Shown here: piece after piece, positions 1-8,787 of the stretch | Layout: each line of letters begins with the position of its first letter | How positions within the stretch are numbered: position 1 is the first letter of the stretch | Assembly (NCBI GenBank): GCA_963816745.1 | Contig: CAWFLQ010000006.1 | Location: 1,426,001 to 1,490,000 of the forward strand | Reading direction: 5' to 3' | Origin: VAZQ01 sp963816745 | GTDB taxonomy: Bacteria > Pseudomonadota > Alphaproteobacteria > Rhizobiales > Xanthobacteraceae | Length of the DNA: 64,000 bases | Made by a program: the position numbers and the translations under genes | Notes under the pieces: generated by a model | Told to the model about the DNA's origin: nothing | Databases searched by the model: none | Seen by the model: the letters and a program-made list of their open reading frames with translations, nothing else

Positions 1-55
1 CCTCCGACTCGTAGGCATTGAGCCGGCAGCCGAAGGTGACGACCTCGACGCTCAT
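1..55 (-). CDS. mtaB: MtaB, tRNA t6A37 methylthiotransferase (N-terminal fragment)
   Basis: Only the first 18 codons are inside the window. They read MSVEVVTFGCRLNAYESE, matching the start of the MiaB/RimO/MtaB radical-SAM methylthiotransferases, whose UPF0004 domain opens with a conserved GC(R/Q)(L/M)N motif. MtaB converts t6A37 to ms2t6A37 in tRNA. The ATG overlaps the dapF stop codon as ATGA, so the two are translationally coupled. dapF-mtaB adjacency is usual in Rhizobiales. The choice of MtaB over MiaB rests on the R in GCRLN and on a separate clear miaB at 23.4 kb. Confidence 0.8.
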   Translation of the reverse strand, partial: MSVEVVTFGCRLNAYESE

Positions 56-931
56 GCCGCGCCCGCCTCGGCGAACAGCGCCGGATCGAACCGGCCTTCG
101 TATTCGAACGCAACCGGCCCGGTCATCAGCACGTGGTCGTCGCGCTCGCGCCATTCGATGCGTGAGATCGCCGCCCGGCAGCGTCACCGTCACCATGCGG
201 TCGGTGCGGCGCAGCCGCGCCGCCGCGACCGCGGCCGCGCAGGCCGCCGAGCCGCAGGCCCTGGTGAGGCCGGCGCCGCGCTCCCAGGTGCGCACCACGA
301 TGTGCTCGCGCGACTTCACCTGCGCGAGCGAAATGTTGGCGCGCTCCGGAAACATCGGATGGTTCTCGAGCAGCGGCCCGATCTTGGCGAGGTCGTAGGC
401 ATCGACGTCGTCGACCCAGAAGATCGCGTGCGGATTGCCCATGCTGACGACGGAGGGCGAATGCAGGATCGGCTTGTCGATCGGCCCGATCTGCAGCTCG
501 ATCGCGCGGGTGTCGCGGAATTCCTCGGCCAGCGGAATCTCGTTCCAGGCAAAGCGCGGCTTGCCCATGTCGACGGTGGAGACGAGCGGCGTGTCGCCCT
601 TCCAGCAGTTGAGCACGCCCGCCTTGGTCTCGAAGGTGAGCGCGCGCTTGCCGGTCTCCTTGAACAGAAGCTCGGCGATGCAGCGCATGCCGTTGCCGCA
701 GGCGCCCGCTTCCGAGCCGTCGCTGTTGTAGATGCGCACATAGGCGTCGGTGCCGGCGGTGCGGGACGTATGCAGCGCCATGAGCTGGTCGTAGGGCGCG
801 CCGGCAGGCGCCGCGACCGCGCGCGCCTCGGCGGCGCTGATGATGGCCGCCTGCCCGCGCAGGTCCACCACCACGATCTCGTTGCCGAGACCGTTCATCT
901 TGACGAAGGCGTGGTTGGCGAGCGCGCTCAT
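52..931 (-). CDS. dapF: Diaminopimelate epimerase, one frame break near the 3' end
   Basis: DapF interconverts LL- and meso-diaminopimelate, the last epimerisation before lysine and peptidoglycan precursor synthesis, using two catalytic cysteines. The translation from ATG 931 opens with FVKMNGLGNEIVVVDLRG and carries the first active-site motif (EAGACGNGMRC). The second (TRACGSAACAA) lies close to the C-terminus. An extra base near position 160 breaks the frame. Dropping it restores ITIEWRERDDHVLMTGPVAY, typical of the DapF end, and leads to the TGA at 52-54. About 293 residues, normal for the family. Confidence 0.9.
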
Positions 932-979
932 GTTGCCGCTTTATATGGGCAAGGCAGCATCTTTGGCCAGCGCCCTTCC

Positions 980-1999
980 CTACTGCGTGCCGGCGGTGCC
1001 GGTGGCGCCGGCCTGCTCGACCACCTTGCCCCAGCGCACGATCTCGGACTTGACGAAGCGCTGCAGCTCGTCGGGCGGCGGGCTTATCACCGGCACGACG
1101 CCACGATTGACGAAATCCTGCCGGACGTCGGGCTCGGCCAGAATGGCACGCAACTCACCATTGAGCTTGTCCAGTATCGGCCTCGGAATTCCCGCCGGAG
1201 CCGCCACCATCTGCCAGGATGACGCCACATAGCCGGGCAGGCCGGCCTCGTTGAGCGGGGGAATCTCAGGTGCTGCGCCGACGCGATCCTTGGTGGTCAC
1301 GCCGAGCGCGCGCAGCTTGCCTGCCTTGACCAGCGGCAGCGCCGTGCCGAAATCGCCGAACGTCAGCGACACGTGGCCGGCAACCACGTCGTTGAGCGCC
1401 GGCGCGAGCCCCTTGTAGGGCACGTGCGTCATCTCGATCCCGGTCATGCTCCTGAGCAGCTCCGCGTAGAGATGCCCCGCGCCGCCATGCCCGTTCGACG
1501 CATAGGCCAGGCCGCCGGGCGTGCTCTTTGCGAGCTTCACCAAGTCGTCGACCGAATGCACCGGCAGCGCCGGATTGACCACCAAAATGAACGGCACATC
1601 GGAGAACAGCGCCACCGGCGTCAGATCCTTCGCCGGATCGTAGGAGAGCGTCTTGTAGATGCTGACGTTGATCGCCATCGTCGTGCTGGTGGCGAGCAGG
1701 ATGGTGTGACCATCGGGCGCCGATCTTGCAACGAACGTCGCGCCGATGCTGGTGCCGGCGCCGGGCCGGCTCTCGATCACGAATGGTTTGCCGAGCCGCT
1801 GCTCGAGCCGCCGCCCCAGCAGACGGGCCATGGTCTCGGTTCCGCCGCCCGACGCATAAGGATTGACGAACAGCACAGGCCGGGACGGATAGTCGACCTT
1901 GGCGGGAAGGTCTTGCTTAGCGGGAAGATCTTGGGCGGCGGCGGGCAGGCAGCCGGCCGCTGCAGCCAATGCGAAAAGCAATGCCCTCATCGTTTCCAC
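980..1999 (-). CDS. Tripartite tricarboxylate transporter receptor, Bug/TctC family
   Basis: A 339-residue periplasmic solute receptor of the Bug (TctC) family, which captures small carboxylates for TctAB-type carriers. A signal peptide (residues 1-22, cleavage near AAAQ) is followed by PSRPVLFVNPYASGGGTETMARLL, GKPFVIESRPGAGTSIG and HVPYKGLAPALNDVVAGHV, all family signatures. The hexapeptide QDLPAK is repeated in tandem just after the signal peptide. The GTG at 1999 has a GAGGAA ribosome site at good spacing; an ATG three codons later is the alternative. No tctA/tctB genes are adjacent, as is usual for orphan Bug proteins. The ligand cannot be predicted. Confidence 0.85.
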   Translation of the reverse strand: METMRALLFALAAAAGCLPAAAQDLPAKQDLPAKVDYPSRPVLFVNPYASGGGTETMARLLGRRLEQRLGKPFVIESRPGAGTSIGATFVARSAPDGHTILLATSTTMAINVSIYKTLSYDPAKDLTPVALFSDVPFILVVNPALPVHSVDDLVKLAKSTPGGLAYASNGHGGAGHLYAELLRSMTGIEMTHVPYKGLAPALNDVVAGHVSLTFGDFGTALPLVKAGKLRALGVTTKDRVGAAPEIPPLNEAGLPGYVASSWQMVAAPAGIPRPILDKLNGELRAILAEPDVRQDFVNRGVVPVISPPPDELQRFVKSEIVRWGKVVEQAGATGTAGTQ

Positions 2000-2258
2000 G
2001 GCGTTTCCTCGGTATTTTCGGCGTTAACCGCCATTGACGGCAGCTTAGCCCAAAGGCCCGGTCCGCGGTACGCGCCCGAAACAGCCCTGTTTCCTTGACA
2101 GTTCCGGCCTTGGCCGCCATAAGCATGCCGCATTGGCGCGGAGCCTCGAGTTCCGCGCCCTTTGTTGCGGCCTTAGCGCCGCATGAACCCACAAACCGAC
2201 TGAAAGAAGCCGGTCCGGACCAATCCGAGCACCGGAATCGAACACGAGGACAAGAACG

Positions 2259-2762
2259 ATGTTCGCAGTCATCCGAACCGGCGGCAAGCAATACCGCGTT
2301 GCCGCCGAGGATGTGATCAAGGTCGAGAAGGTCAAGGGCGATCCCGGCGAGATCGTCCAGTTCGGCGAGGTGCTGGTGGTCGGCGGCGACAATGTCACGC
2401 TCGGCGTGCCGACCATTGCCGGGGCCTCGGTGGCCGCCGAGGTGCTGGAGCAGGGGCGCGGGCCGAAGGTCATCGCGTTCAAGAAGCGCCGCCGCAAGAA
2501 TTCGCGGCGCCGGCGCGGCCACCGGCAGGAATTCACGCTCATCCGCGTGACCGAGATTCTCACCGACGGCGCCAAGCCGACCATCGCGGCACGCCCCAAG
2601 CCGGCGCCGAAGCCCGTCGAGGCCGCCGCGGCCGACGGGGACGAGCCCGGCGAGAGCAAGGCGCCGAAGGCCAAGGCCAAATCCGCCAAGAAGCCCGCAA
2701 AGAAGCCGGCGGCGAAGAAGGCCGACAAGCCGAAATCGGGCGCCAAGGGCAAGAAGAAGTGA
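2259..2762 (+). CDS. rplU: Ribosomal protein bL21 with long basic C-terminal tail
   Basis: Large-subunit protein bL21, which binds 23S rRNA. Residues 1-100 are the complete L21 fold: MFAVIRTGGKQYRVAAEDVI at the start and FKKRRRKNSRRRRGHRQEFT near 75-95. Residues about 101-167 form an Ala/Pro/Lys tail with repeats of KAKSAKKPAKKPAAKK, far beyond the ~103-residue E. coli protein; long alphaproteobacterial tails of this kind are common. It is first of a two-gene operon with rpmA 53 bp downstream. No frame break. Confidence 0.97.
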   Translation: MFAVIRTGGKQYRVAAEDVIKVEKVKGDPGEIVQFGEVLVVGGDNVTLGVPTIAGASVAAEVLEQGRGPKVIAFKKRRRKNSRRRRGHRQEFTLIRVTEILTDGAKPTIAARPKPAPKPVEAAAADGDEPGESKAPKAKAKSAKKPAKKPAAKKADKPKSGAKGKKK

Positions 2763-2815
2763 TGATTTCGTCACAAAGTTGGATTAGATAGCGGGCAACG
2801 CAAGGACTTAAGACG

Positions 2816-3088
2816 ATGGCTCACCACAAAGCAGGCGGATCATCCCGCAACGGTCGCGACTCCAACAGCCAGCGGCTCGGCCTGAAGATTTTCGGCGGCG
2901 AGCACGTGGTCGCCGGCAACATCATTGCGCGCCAGCGCGGCACCAAGTGGCATCCCGGCCCCAATGTCGGCCTCGGCAAGGATCACACGCTGTTCGCGCT
3001 CACCGACGGCAAAGTCGAGTTCCGCACCAAAACCAAAGGCCGCGTCTACGTATCGGTACGTCCGATGACGGAGGCTGCGGCCGAATAG
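2816..3088 (+). CDS. rpmA: Ribosomal protein bL27
   Basis: Large-subunit protein bL27, whose N-terminal tail reaches the peptidyl-transferase centre. The 90-residue sequence begins MAHHKAGGSSRNGRDSNSQR and holds GTKWHPGPNVGLGKDHTLFA, the standard family core. It follows rplU in the same direction, as in most bacteria, and a GC-rich hairpin follows it. The classical rplU-rpmA-obgE cluster is split here: obgE lies 9 kb downstream. Confidence 0.97.
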   Translation: MAHHKAGGSSRNGRDSNSQRLGLKIFGGEHVVAGNIIARQRGTKWHPGPNVGLGKDHTLFALTDGKVEFRTKTKGRVYVSVRPMTEAAAE

Positions 3089-3153
3089 ACGGTAGACTCA
3101 AATTTCGAGGTCTGCCGGCACCCATCGAACCGGCGGACCCATAAGGGTTCCAT

Positions 3154-3190
3154 GAGGGGAGACGGGAGGCCGGCTCCCCTCTTCGCTTTC
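3154..3190 (+). terminator. Putative terminator of rplU-rpmA
   Basis: An 8-bp perfect inverted repeat (GAGGGGAG at 3154-3161 with CTCCCCTC at 3174-3181) lies 66 bp after the rpmA stop. It is followed by a pyrimidine-rich run (TTCGCTTTC) rather than a clean T tract, so termination strength is uncertain. Confidence 0.5.
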
Positions 3191-3204
3191 GAGGAGCCCG
3201 TGCG

Positions 3205-3939
3205 ATGACATTGCTCGATCGGACCGCGCCGGAAACCCTACGGCAGAGGCCAATTCCAGTCCTCGAGACCGAGCGGCTCATCTTGCGCGCGCCGCGCTTC
3301 GAGGACGCCGACGGCATAGCCGCGCTGATCAACGACCGCCGCATCGCGGAGAACATGTCGCGCATTCCACACCCCTATGGGCTCGCGGACGCGCGAGCCT
3401 TCCTCGCCGCGGCCAACAGCGATGACGATGAGATCTCGTTCCTCATCGTTTCGCCTGCCGCGCTGGCGAGCGAAGCGAGCGGCCAGCGCGGCCACTCCTT
3501 AGAAGTGCGCGCGCATAGCGCGTCGGAAGACGCGCGTAAACGCGCTGGTGATACTCGCCCTGAACCGGGCTCGTCGGCGCGCGACGGCGGCAGCATCATC
3601 GGCGGGTGCGGAATCGCCAAGCTCGACGGCGAGACGCCCGAGATCGGCTATTGGCTCGGCGTTCCGTTCTGGGGCAAAGGCTACGCCACCGAGGCGGCAC
3701 GCGCCGTGATCGACCATGCTTTCGGCACGCTCGGCTACGACACGCTGCTGGCGGGCGCGCGCGTGAGCAATCCGGCGTCGCGCCGCGTGCTGGAGAAGTG
3801 CGGATTCCAGTGGACTGGCGTCGGACTCTATCGGGTTCGCGCACTCGCCTCGTCGGCGCCGTGCGATCGCTTCCGGCTCGACCGCGGGCTCTGGGCCTCG
3901 CTCAAGAGCTGGGGCAACGCGGCCAGCGTGGCGCGATGA
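3205..3939 (+). CDS. GNAT N-acetyltransferase (RimJ/RimL type) with an internal insertion
   Basis: Acetyl-CoA dependent N-acetyltransferase of the GNAT superfamily. LETERLILRAPRFEDADGIA (residues 20-39) is the RimJ/RimL-like start; IIGGCGIAKL and EIGYWLGVPFWGKGYATEAA form motifs B/A with the acetyl-CoA pyrophosphate loop; ASRRVLEKCGF is the usual C-terminal motif. The protein is 244 residues, against 180-200 for relatives. The excess is a block at about residues 84-128 whose DNA matches dispersed repeats elsewhere in the window. The stop overlaps the next GNAT start (ATGA). The substrate is unknown. Confidence 0.85.
   Translation: MTLLDRTAPETLRQRPIPVLETERLILRAPRFEDADGIAALINDRRIAENMSRIPHPYGLADARAFLAAANSDDDEISFLIVSPAALASEASGQRGHSLEVRAHSASEDARKRAGDTRPEPGSSARDGGSIIGGCGIAKLDGETPEIGYWLGVPFWGKGYATEAARAVIDHAFGTLGYDTLLAGARVSNPASRRVLEKCGFQWTGVGLYRVRALASSAPCDRFRLDRGLWASLKSWGNAASVAR
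3454..3588. repeat. Dispersed palindromic element inserted in frame within the GNAT gene
   Basis: The stretch coding for residues 84-128 of the GNAT protein interrupts the conserved FLIVSP...GSIIGGCG region. It contains GCGAGCGGCCAGCG and GCCACTC followed by a run of GCGC, shared with the intergenic element at 58516. It also contains AGCGCGTCGGAAGAC and CGTAAACGC, shared with the hairpin at 51518. A 7-bp inverted repeat (3517-3523 with 3540-3546) folds it. It carries no stop codon in the gene's frame, so the host protein is lengthened by about 45 residues. Confidence 0.65.
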
Positions 3940-4493
3940 CCACCCAGATCGTGCTCCGCACCGCGCGGTTGGCCTTGCGTCGCGTGCGCGAGGGCGACGA
4001 GGAAGGTCTGTTTCCCTTGTTCGCCGACTGGGAGGTCATCCGCTGGCTCAGCTCGCCGCCCTGGCCTTATCGGCGCGAGGACATGCAGAGCTTCGTCCGC
4101 CAGCAGGCGAAGCCCTCGCCCGAGGAGCCGGAGACCGGTTTCGTGATCGCGCTCGACGAGGAGTCGATCGGCGTCATCGGCGTGCAGATGCGGCCTGCCG
4201 GCCATCTGCAGCGCGCCGCCGGGCCCCATATCGGCTACTGGCTGGGACAGCCCTTTTGGGGCCAGGGCTACATGACGGAAGCGCTCGCTGCTGCCGTCCG
4301 CCATGTCTTTGCCACGCCGTCGCACGACGCGATCTATAGCGGCATTTTCGTGGGCAACGCCGCGTCCTTGCGGGTGCAGGAAAAAGTCGGCTTCGTGCGC
4401 GACGGCGAAACCATGTTGCACTCACGGCCCCGTGGGGCAGAATTCCCCCACATCAATACGGTGCTGACACGGACGGGACTTGCACCCCGTTGA
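3936..4493 (+). CDS. GNAT N-acetyltransferase (RimJ/RimL type)
   Basis: A second GNAT acetyltransferase, 185 residues, starting at the ATG that overlaps the previous gene's TGA. It has the same layout as its neighbour without the insertion: TARLALRRVREGDEEGLF at the start, IGYWLGQPFWGQGYMTEALA for acetyl-CoA binding, and NAASLRVQEKVGFVRDGE near the C-terminus. The two are tandem paralogues, probably co-transcribed. RimI proper lies at 20.9 kb, so these are not the ribosomal S18 enzyme; substrate unknown. Confidence 0.85.
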   Translation: MTTQIVLRTARLALRRVREGDEEGLFPLFADWEVIRWLSSPPWPYRREDMQSFVRQQAKPSPEEPETGFVIALDEESIGVIGVQMRPAGHLQRAAGPHIGYWLGQPFWGQGYMTEALAAAVRHVFATPSHDAIYSGIFVGNAASLRVQEKVGFVRDGETMLHSRPRGAEFPHINTVLTRTGLAPR

Positions 4494-4518
4494 GCGCGTA
4501 GCGGGACTCCAAAGGCAC

Positions 4519-6130
4519 ATGCCCTTCGACATCCTCATCCGCGGCGGCCTGCTGCTCGACGGCACCGGCGCCGCCGGCAAGCCCGGCGACCTCGCCATTG
4601 CCGACGGCCGCATCGCCGCCATCGGGCCGAAGCTCGACACCCAGGCCGCCAACCTGATCGACGCCGAGGGCCTCGCGGTCGCCCCCGGTTTCATCGACAT
4701 CAAGACCCATTCCGACTTCACCTTGCCGATCAATCCCAAGGCCGAGAGCAAGGTGCGCCAGGGCGTGACCACCGAGATCATCGGGCATTGCGGCTTCTCG
4801 GTCGCGCCGGCGCTGCCGGGCAAGGTCGAGCTCCTGCGCAACTATCTCAGCCCGAGCGCGCCGTGGTTGCCGTTCCGCGAAATCAGCTTTCCCGACTACC
4901 TCGACACGTTCCCGCCGACCGCGGTGAATGCCGGCATGCTGGTCGGCCACAACACGTTGCGCCTGATGGTGATGGGCATGGCGAACCGGCCGCCGACGGC
5001 GGACGAGCTGCAGCGCATGATCGCGCTGCTCGACGAGGCGCTCGAAGCCGGCGCGCTCGGGCTCTCGTCGGGCCTGTTCACCGCGCCCGGCTCCTACGCC
5101 CAGCCCGACGAGATGATCGCGCTCTGCCACGAGGTCAAGCGCCACAACGCCGGCTACTTCACGCACCTGCGCGACGAATCGAGCAACGTGCTGGAGGCGC
5201 TCGAAGAGGCGATCGAGATCGCGGATGTCTGCGGCGTGCACGTCGAGGTCGTGCACTTCAAATGCTCCGGCATGGACAACTGGGGCAAGGCTGCGCGTGC
5301 GCTCGACATGATCGCGCAGGCCAAGGCGCGCGGGCTCGACGTTGACTGCGATGCCTATCCCTATGCCGCCGGCAGCAATCCGCTCAAGAACCTGATGCCG
5401 CAATGGGTGCAGGACGGCGGCGTCGAGGCGATGCTGGAGCGGCTGCCGCTTGCAGAAACGCGCGCACGCATCCGCACCGACATCGCGCGGGATGGGCTCA
5501 ACAATTGGGGCCGAATCCCGTCCTGGGACTGCGTGCAGATCTCGATCTCGCCCAACCTGCCGCAGCATGCCGGGCGCACCATCGGCGCACTCGCGGCCGA
5601 ACGCGGCCAAGACCCCATCGACACCGTCGCCGACTATCTCGTGGACGACAAAGGCGCCACGCGTGTGCTCGTCACGTCCATTTCGGAAGACGATATCCGA
5701 GATATCGTGCGCTCGCCACTCGCCCTCGTCGGCTCCGACGGCAATTGCGTGGCAACTTACGGCACGGTGAGCCAGGGCATGCCGCATCCCCGCTTCTACG
5801 GCACATTCCCGCGCATCATCGGCCGCTATGTCGCGGAGCAGGGCGTGCTGCCGCTCGAGCTCGCGGTGCACAAGATGACCGGCGCGACCGCGCGGGCGTT
5901 GAAATTGTCGCGATCGCGGCCTGCTGCGGGAAGGCTACCGCGCCGACGTGACGATCTTCGATCCCGCCGACTTCAAGGATCGCGCCAGCTATGCCGACCC
6001 GCACCAATACCCGACCGGTGACCGAACCACTGTTATCGTCAACGGCACCATCGTGGTGGACAACGCCAATCACACCGGCGCGCTGCCGGGCATGGTGCTG
6101 CGGCGCAATGCAACGGGTCACGTGGCCTGA
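4519..6130 (+). CDS. N-acyl-D-amino-acid deacylase family amidohydrolase, one frame break
   Basis: A metal-dependent amidohydrolase of the D-aminoacylase branch, hydrolysing N-acyl-D-amino acids or related amides. Signatures: LIRGGLLLDGTG start, VAPGFIDIKTHSDF (metal ligand), QGVTTEIIGHCGFSVAP, GALGLSSGLF, YFTHLRDESS, VVHFKCSGMDNWGKA and ALVGSDGN near the end. The frame breaks near 5911 by an extra base; removing it gives ALKLSDRGLLREGYRADVTI and runs to the TGA at 6128-6130. ATG 4519 is chosen because an upstream TTG lies inside the previous gene. About 537 residues. Confidence 0.85.
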
Positions 6131-6211
6131 ACAGCACGACCCGCGCGAGTTCCAATCTCGGGACCTGCCATGCGTTTGGAACTTTGGCCATCTAGCGGGG
6201 GTTTTTTCGTT

Positions 6212-6364
6212 ATGAATCCATCACGGGATTATCGGAAGTTCGCTGAAGAATGCGATCGCCTCGCTCGAGATGCCAAGACCGAGCAGCAGCGGCAAATCCT
6301 GAGGGAAATGGCCGAAGCCTGGGAGGAGTTGGCGGAGGTGGATGACCGGAACGGATCGCAATAG
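6212..6364 (+). CDS. Small conserved-type protein (about 50 aa)
   Basis: A 50-residue charged protein beginning MNPSRDYRKFAEECDRLARD and ending in a LREMAEAWEELAEV helix. The pattern (D/E)YRxFAxEC...LxxMAxxWxxLA recurs in the gene facing it at 6383-6556. The two are clear paralogues of 50 and 57 residues with the same spacing of Cys, Met and Trp. No signal peptide or membrane segment. Function unknown; predicted all-helical, perhaps a helical hairpin. Confidence 0.6.
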   Translation: MNPSRDYRKFAEECDRLARDAKTEQQRQILREMAEAWEELAEVDDRNGSQ

Positions 6365-6382
6365 TCGAAACAGGCGATCAAG

Positions 6383-6556
6383 CTAGTCAGAGCACGTCTC
6401 GCTTTCGGGCGCGTCGCCGCAGGCAGTCTCACCTGCCAAGCGAAACCAAACCTGCGCCATCTGCAACAAGACGGCGCGGGCTTGTGGATTGTCGAAGGCG
6501 CTCGCCATTTCCAGGCACTCTGCGGCGAAGCGCCGATACTCCTCAGACCTCCCCAT
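6383..6556 (-). CDS. Small conserved-type protein (57 aa), paralogue of the gene facing it
   Basis: Starts at ATG 6556 with MGRSEEYRRFAAECLEMASA and continues to LLQMAQVWFRLAGE, then a Cys-containing acidic tail. It matches the 6212-6364 product at EYRxFAxEC, LLxMA, W and LA positions, and converges on it with an 18-bp gap. The frame stays open a further 85 codons upstream, but that extension looks like non-coding GC-rich shadow. Function unknown. Confidence 0.5.
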   Translation of the reverse strand: MGRSEEYRRFAAECLEMASAFDNPQARAVLLQMAQVWFRLAGETACGDAPESETCSD

Positions 6557-7193
6557 CGGGATGGGGCCCCCAAAATGATGCCTACTGACCGCAACGCACA
6601 AGCACCCCATCATGTTCCTGACGGAAACCGAAAATCTGTTCGGCCGCATCGGGGCCTTATCGGCGGCGGTCACCGCGGCCAGAACCTGGAACCGCGACAC
6701 CCGGCATGCCGATCCAAGCCGGAGCACGAGACCGGGTACCTGGCATGAAGCTCTTGACGCCAAACAGCGCCTCACAGGGCGATCACTTTTCCTAACAAAA
6801 TGCCGCCACACGCGTCACCGATGAGTCGATGTTCCTGCGACGCCGAATGGAATTCATTTGGTGACAGCCCGCCTCCGCAACCCCGTGTCCATTGACAGCG
6901 ACGCTCATGCGCACCAAGATTCACATCGTGCGTGAAGTACTCGGCACGCCGAGTAAGGCGCACGTCAAACCGAGGGAGGTGCAATGCCCCCGGGTTACGC
7001 AAGCCGCGATGATCGCCGCGGCACTGTTCGGGCTGCGGCGTAGCGGCAAATTCGCGAACGGCAGCGTCGGGAGCGGCCTATCGGGCCGCATCAGTGAGGC
7101 ATGGCCCACCCTGGCCCCTCCCGGCGAGTGCTTCGCGCCTGTTTCTTTCCGTCTTGAACTTCTTCGATTGCGGAGCGTGGTCCTTGCTGCGTG
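6557..7193. other. Gene-poor stretch
   Basis: About 640 bp without a gene I can support. Open frames here have no recognisable motifs and overlap on both strands. A ribosome-site-like GGGAGGTG precedes ATG 6983, but that frame closes after 19 codons. It separates the small-protein pair from the end of the sulfide dehydrogenase operon and may hold a decayed gene. Confidence 0.4.
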
Positions 7194-8468
7194 TCACCCG
7201 AACACGTCGCCGACGATGCCGGCGTACCAATCCTGGGATTCCTTGTAGTTCTGCCTGCGGACATCGGCAGCGTCACCCTTCTGGCTGACGAAGGTCGAGA
7301 CCTGCTTGATCTTCCCGTCCCCCGCCTCGTACGTGCCGCCGACCTTCACGTCGTCGTCGGGCGCGATCAGGCTCCAGCAGGTGTTGGAATAGCGCGCCGG
7401 GAACACGCGGCCCTGCGCGAGCTCACTGCGGATGATCATCGCAGCGACCTTGGCCTGGCTGTTGGCCGAGAACGCCGACTTCGGCATGTCGCCGGGAATG
7501 CAGGCGTCGCCGAGGACGAAGACATTGGCGTCCATCTTCGACTTCATCGATTCCGGATCGATCGGGCAAAAGCCGCTCTGGTCCGCGAGGCCCGCATCGC
7601 GCGCGATCCGGCCCGCCATCTGCGCCGGAATGACGTTGACCAGCGCCGCCTTGTGGGTGGCGAGGTCGGTCTTGACCTCGTTCGTCGTGGGATCGACGCC
7701 CTTGATGCCGCCATGCATCTTCGGGTCGTGCCATTGGATCATGCCGGGGTAGTGCTTCTCCCAGCCGTCCATGAACAGGGCCTGCTTGGAGAAGGCGGGC
7801 TTGGGATCGACGACGATGATCATCGACCGCTTGTGGCCTTTGCGCTTGAGGACATGCGCGAACATCGAGACGCGCTCGTACGGGCCAGGGGGACAGCGGT
7901 ATGGGTTCGGCGGAGCGACCATGACGATGAGATCGCCGTCCACCAGCGCATCGAGACGCTTGGCCAGGAGCTGCGTCTGCGCCCCGGCCTTCCAGGCATG
8001 CGGCATCGCCTCGGCCGCCGCCTCCGAATAACCCGGCACGGATTCGTATTTGAGATCGATGCCGGGCGCGACCACGAGCCGGTCGTAGGGCACGCGCAGT
8101 CCGCTGGCGAGCCGCACGACCTTGCGATCGCGGTCGATTGCGCTCGCCCATTCATGGATCACGCGCACGCCCTCACGCGCCACTTTGCCGTAGTCGTGGG
8201 TGATCGACTCGTAGCTGCAGAAGCCGCCGACATGGACGTTGGAGAAGAAGCAGGTGGTAAACTGTCGTTGCGGCTCAATAAGCGTGACCTCGATCGCGCC
8301 CGCGGCATCCTTGTTGACGTAGCGTGCCACGGTGCCGCCGCCCGGCCCGCCGCCGATGACGGCGAGCTTCGGCTTGGCCTGCGCCAGGACACGCGGCGCG
8401 CACAGGGAAGTAGCGGCGATCGAAGCACCGGCGAGCGCAGTGAAGCTGCGACGTGTGAGACGGGGCAT
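7194..8468 (-). CDS. fccB: Flavocytochrome c sulfide dehydrogenase, flavoprotein subunit
   Basis: FAD subunit of flavocytochrome c (sulfide:cytochrome c oxidoreductase), which oxidises sulfide to sulfur in the periplasm. ATG 8468 gives a twin-arginine signal (LTRRSFTALAGASIAATSLC), a Rossmann motif LAVIGGGPGGGTVARY, TCFFSN with the first redox Cys, PNPYRCPPGPYERVSMFAH with the second, and NVFVLGDACIPGDMPKSAFS for FAD binding. The C-terminal FCSD domain (CWSLIAPDDDVKVGG) confirms FccB over a plain sulfide:quinone reductase. 424 residues, intact. It lies 19 bp downstream of the cytochrome subunit. Confidence 0.92.
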   Translation of the reverse strand: MPRLTRRSFTALAGASIAATSLCAPRVLAQAKPKLAVIGGGPGGGTVARYVNKDAAGAIEVTLIEPQRQFTTCFFSNVHVGGFCSYESITHDYGKVAREGVRVIHEWASAIDRDRKVVRLASGLRVPYDRLVVAPGIDLKYESVPGYSEAAAEAMPHAWKAGAQTQLLAKRLDALVDGDLIVMVAPPNPYRCPPGPYERVSMFAHVLKRKGHKRSMIIVVDPKPAFSKQALFMDGWEKHYPGMIQWHDPKMHGGIKGVDPTTNEVKTDLATHKAALVNVIPAQMAGRIARDAGLADQSGFCPIDPESMKSKMDANVFVLGDACIPGDMPKSAFSANSQAKVAAMIIRSELAQGRVFPARYSNTCWSLIAPDDDVKVGGTYEAGDGKIKQVSTFVSQKGDAADVRRQNYKESQDWYAGIVGDVFG

Positions 8469-8487
8469 GGCAGACCTCCTCGGGTGA

Positions 8488-8787
8488 TCAGGGTTTGGTG
8501 GCGGTGGCGAAGTAGCGCGCAAGCGCGGCGATCTCCTCGTCCGTGAGCCGGCTGGCGACGTTCTGCATCACCGGGTTCGGCAGTCTCCTGTCGCGGTAGG
8601 CCCTGACGGTCTCGGCGAAACGCGTTTCGTCGATCCCGACAATGCTCGGGATCGCGCCGCCGGCCGCCGCGGCGCGGTGGCAGGTCACGCACTCGGTGGC
8701 GAGGTAGCGGCCGAGCTCGACATCGGCAGCGGCGGCGTGGCCGGCCGTGACGAGCGCGGCCACCGCTGCGAGACGGCGCACGCTCAC
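8488..8787 (-). CDS. Monoheme c-type cytochrome, partner of FccB
   Basis: A 99-residue secreted cytochrome: signal peptide MSVRRLAAVAALVTAGHAAA, one heme site CVTCH near residue 33, distal Met probably in NPVMQNVA, and a terminal LTDEEIAALARYFAT helix typical of class I cytochromes c. Placed directly before fccB, it is the expected electron-accepting subunit. Classical FccA is often diheme; this one is monoheme, as in many alphaproteobacteria. The GTG start overlaps the upstream peroxiredoxin stop (GTGA). Confidence 0.85.
   Translation of the reverse strand: MSVRRLAAVAALVTAGHAAAADVELGRYLATECVTCHRAAAAGGAIPSIVGIDETRFAETVRAYRDRRLPNPVMQNVASRLTDEEIAALARYFATATKP

Noticed and set aside
158..1222. 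Long open frame on the strand opposite dapF and tctC
   Set aside because: It is a GC-rich shadow with Arg/Ala/Gly-dominated, motif-free translation; the minus-strand genes are unmistakable. Similar long antisense frames occur opposite nearly every real gene here.
2200..2260. tRNA-like GTTCGATTCC on the minus strand before rplU
   Set aside because: The bases around it do not form an acceptor stem or anticodon arm; it is part of the rplU leader.
6892..7248. Open frame of about 118 codons in the gene-poor stretch
   Set aside because: No recognisable motif, no convincing ribosome site, mixed composition, and it runs into the 3' end of fccB.
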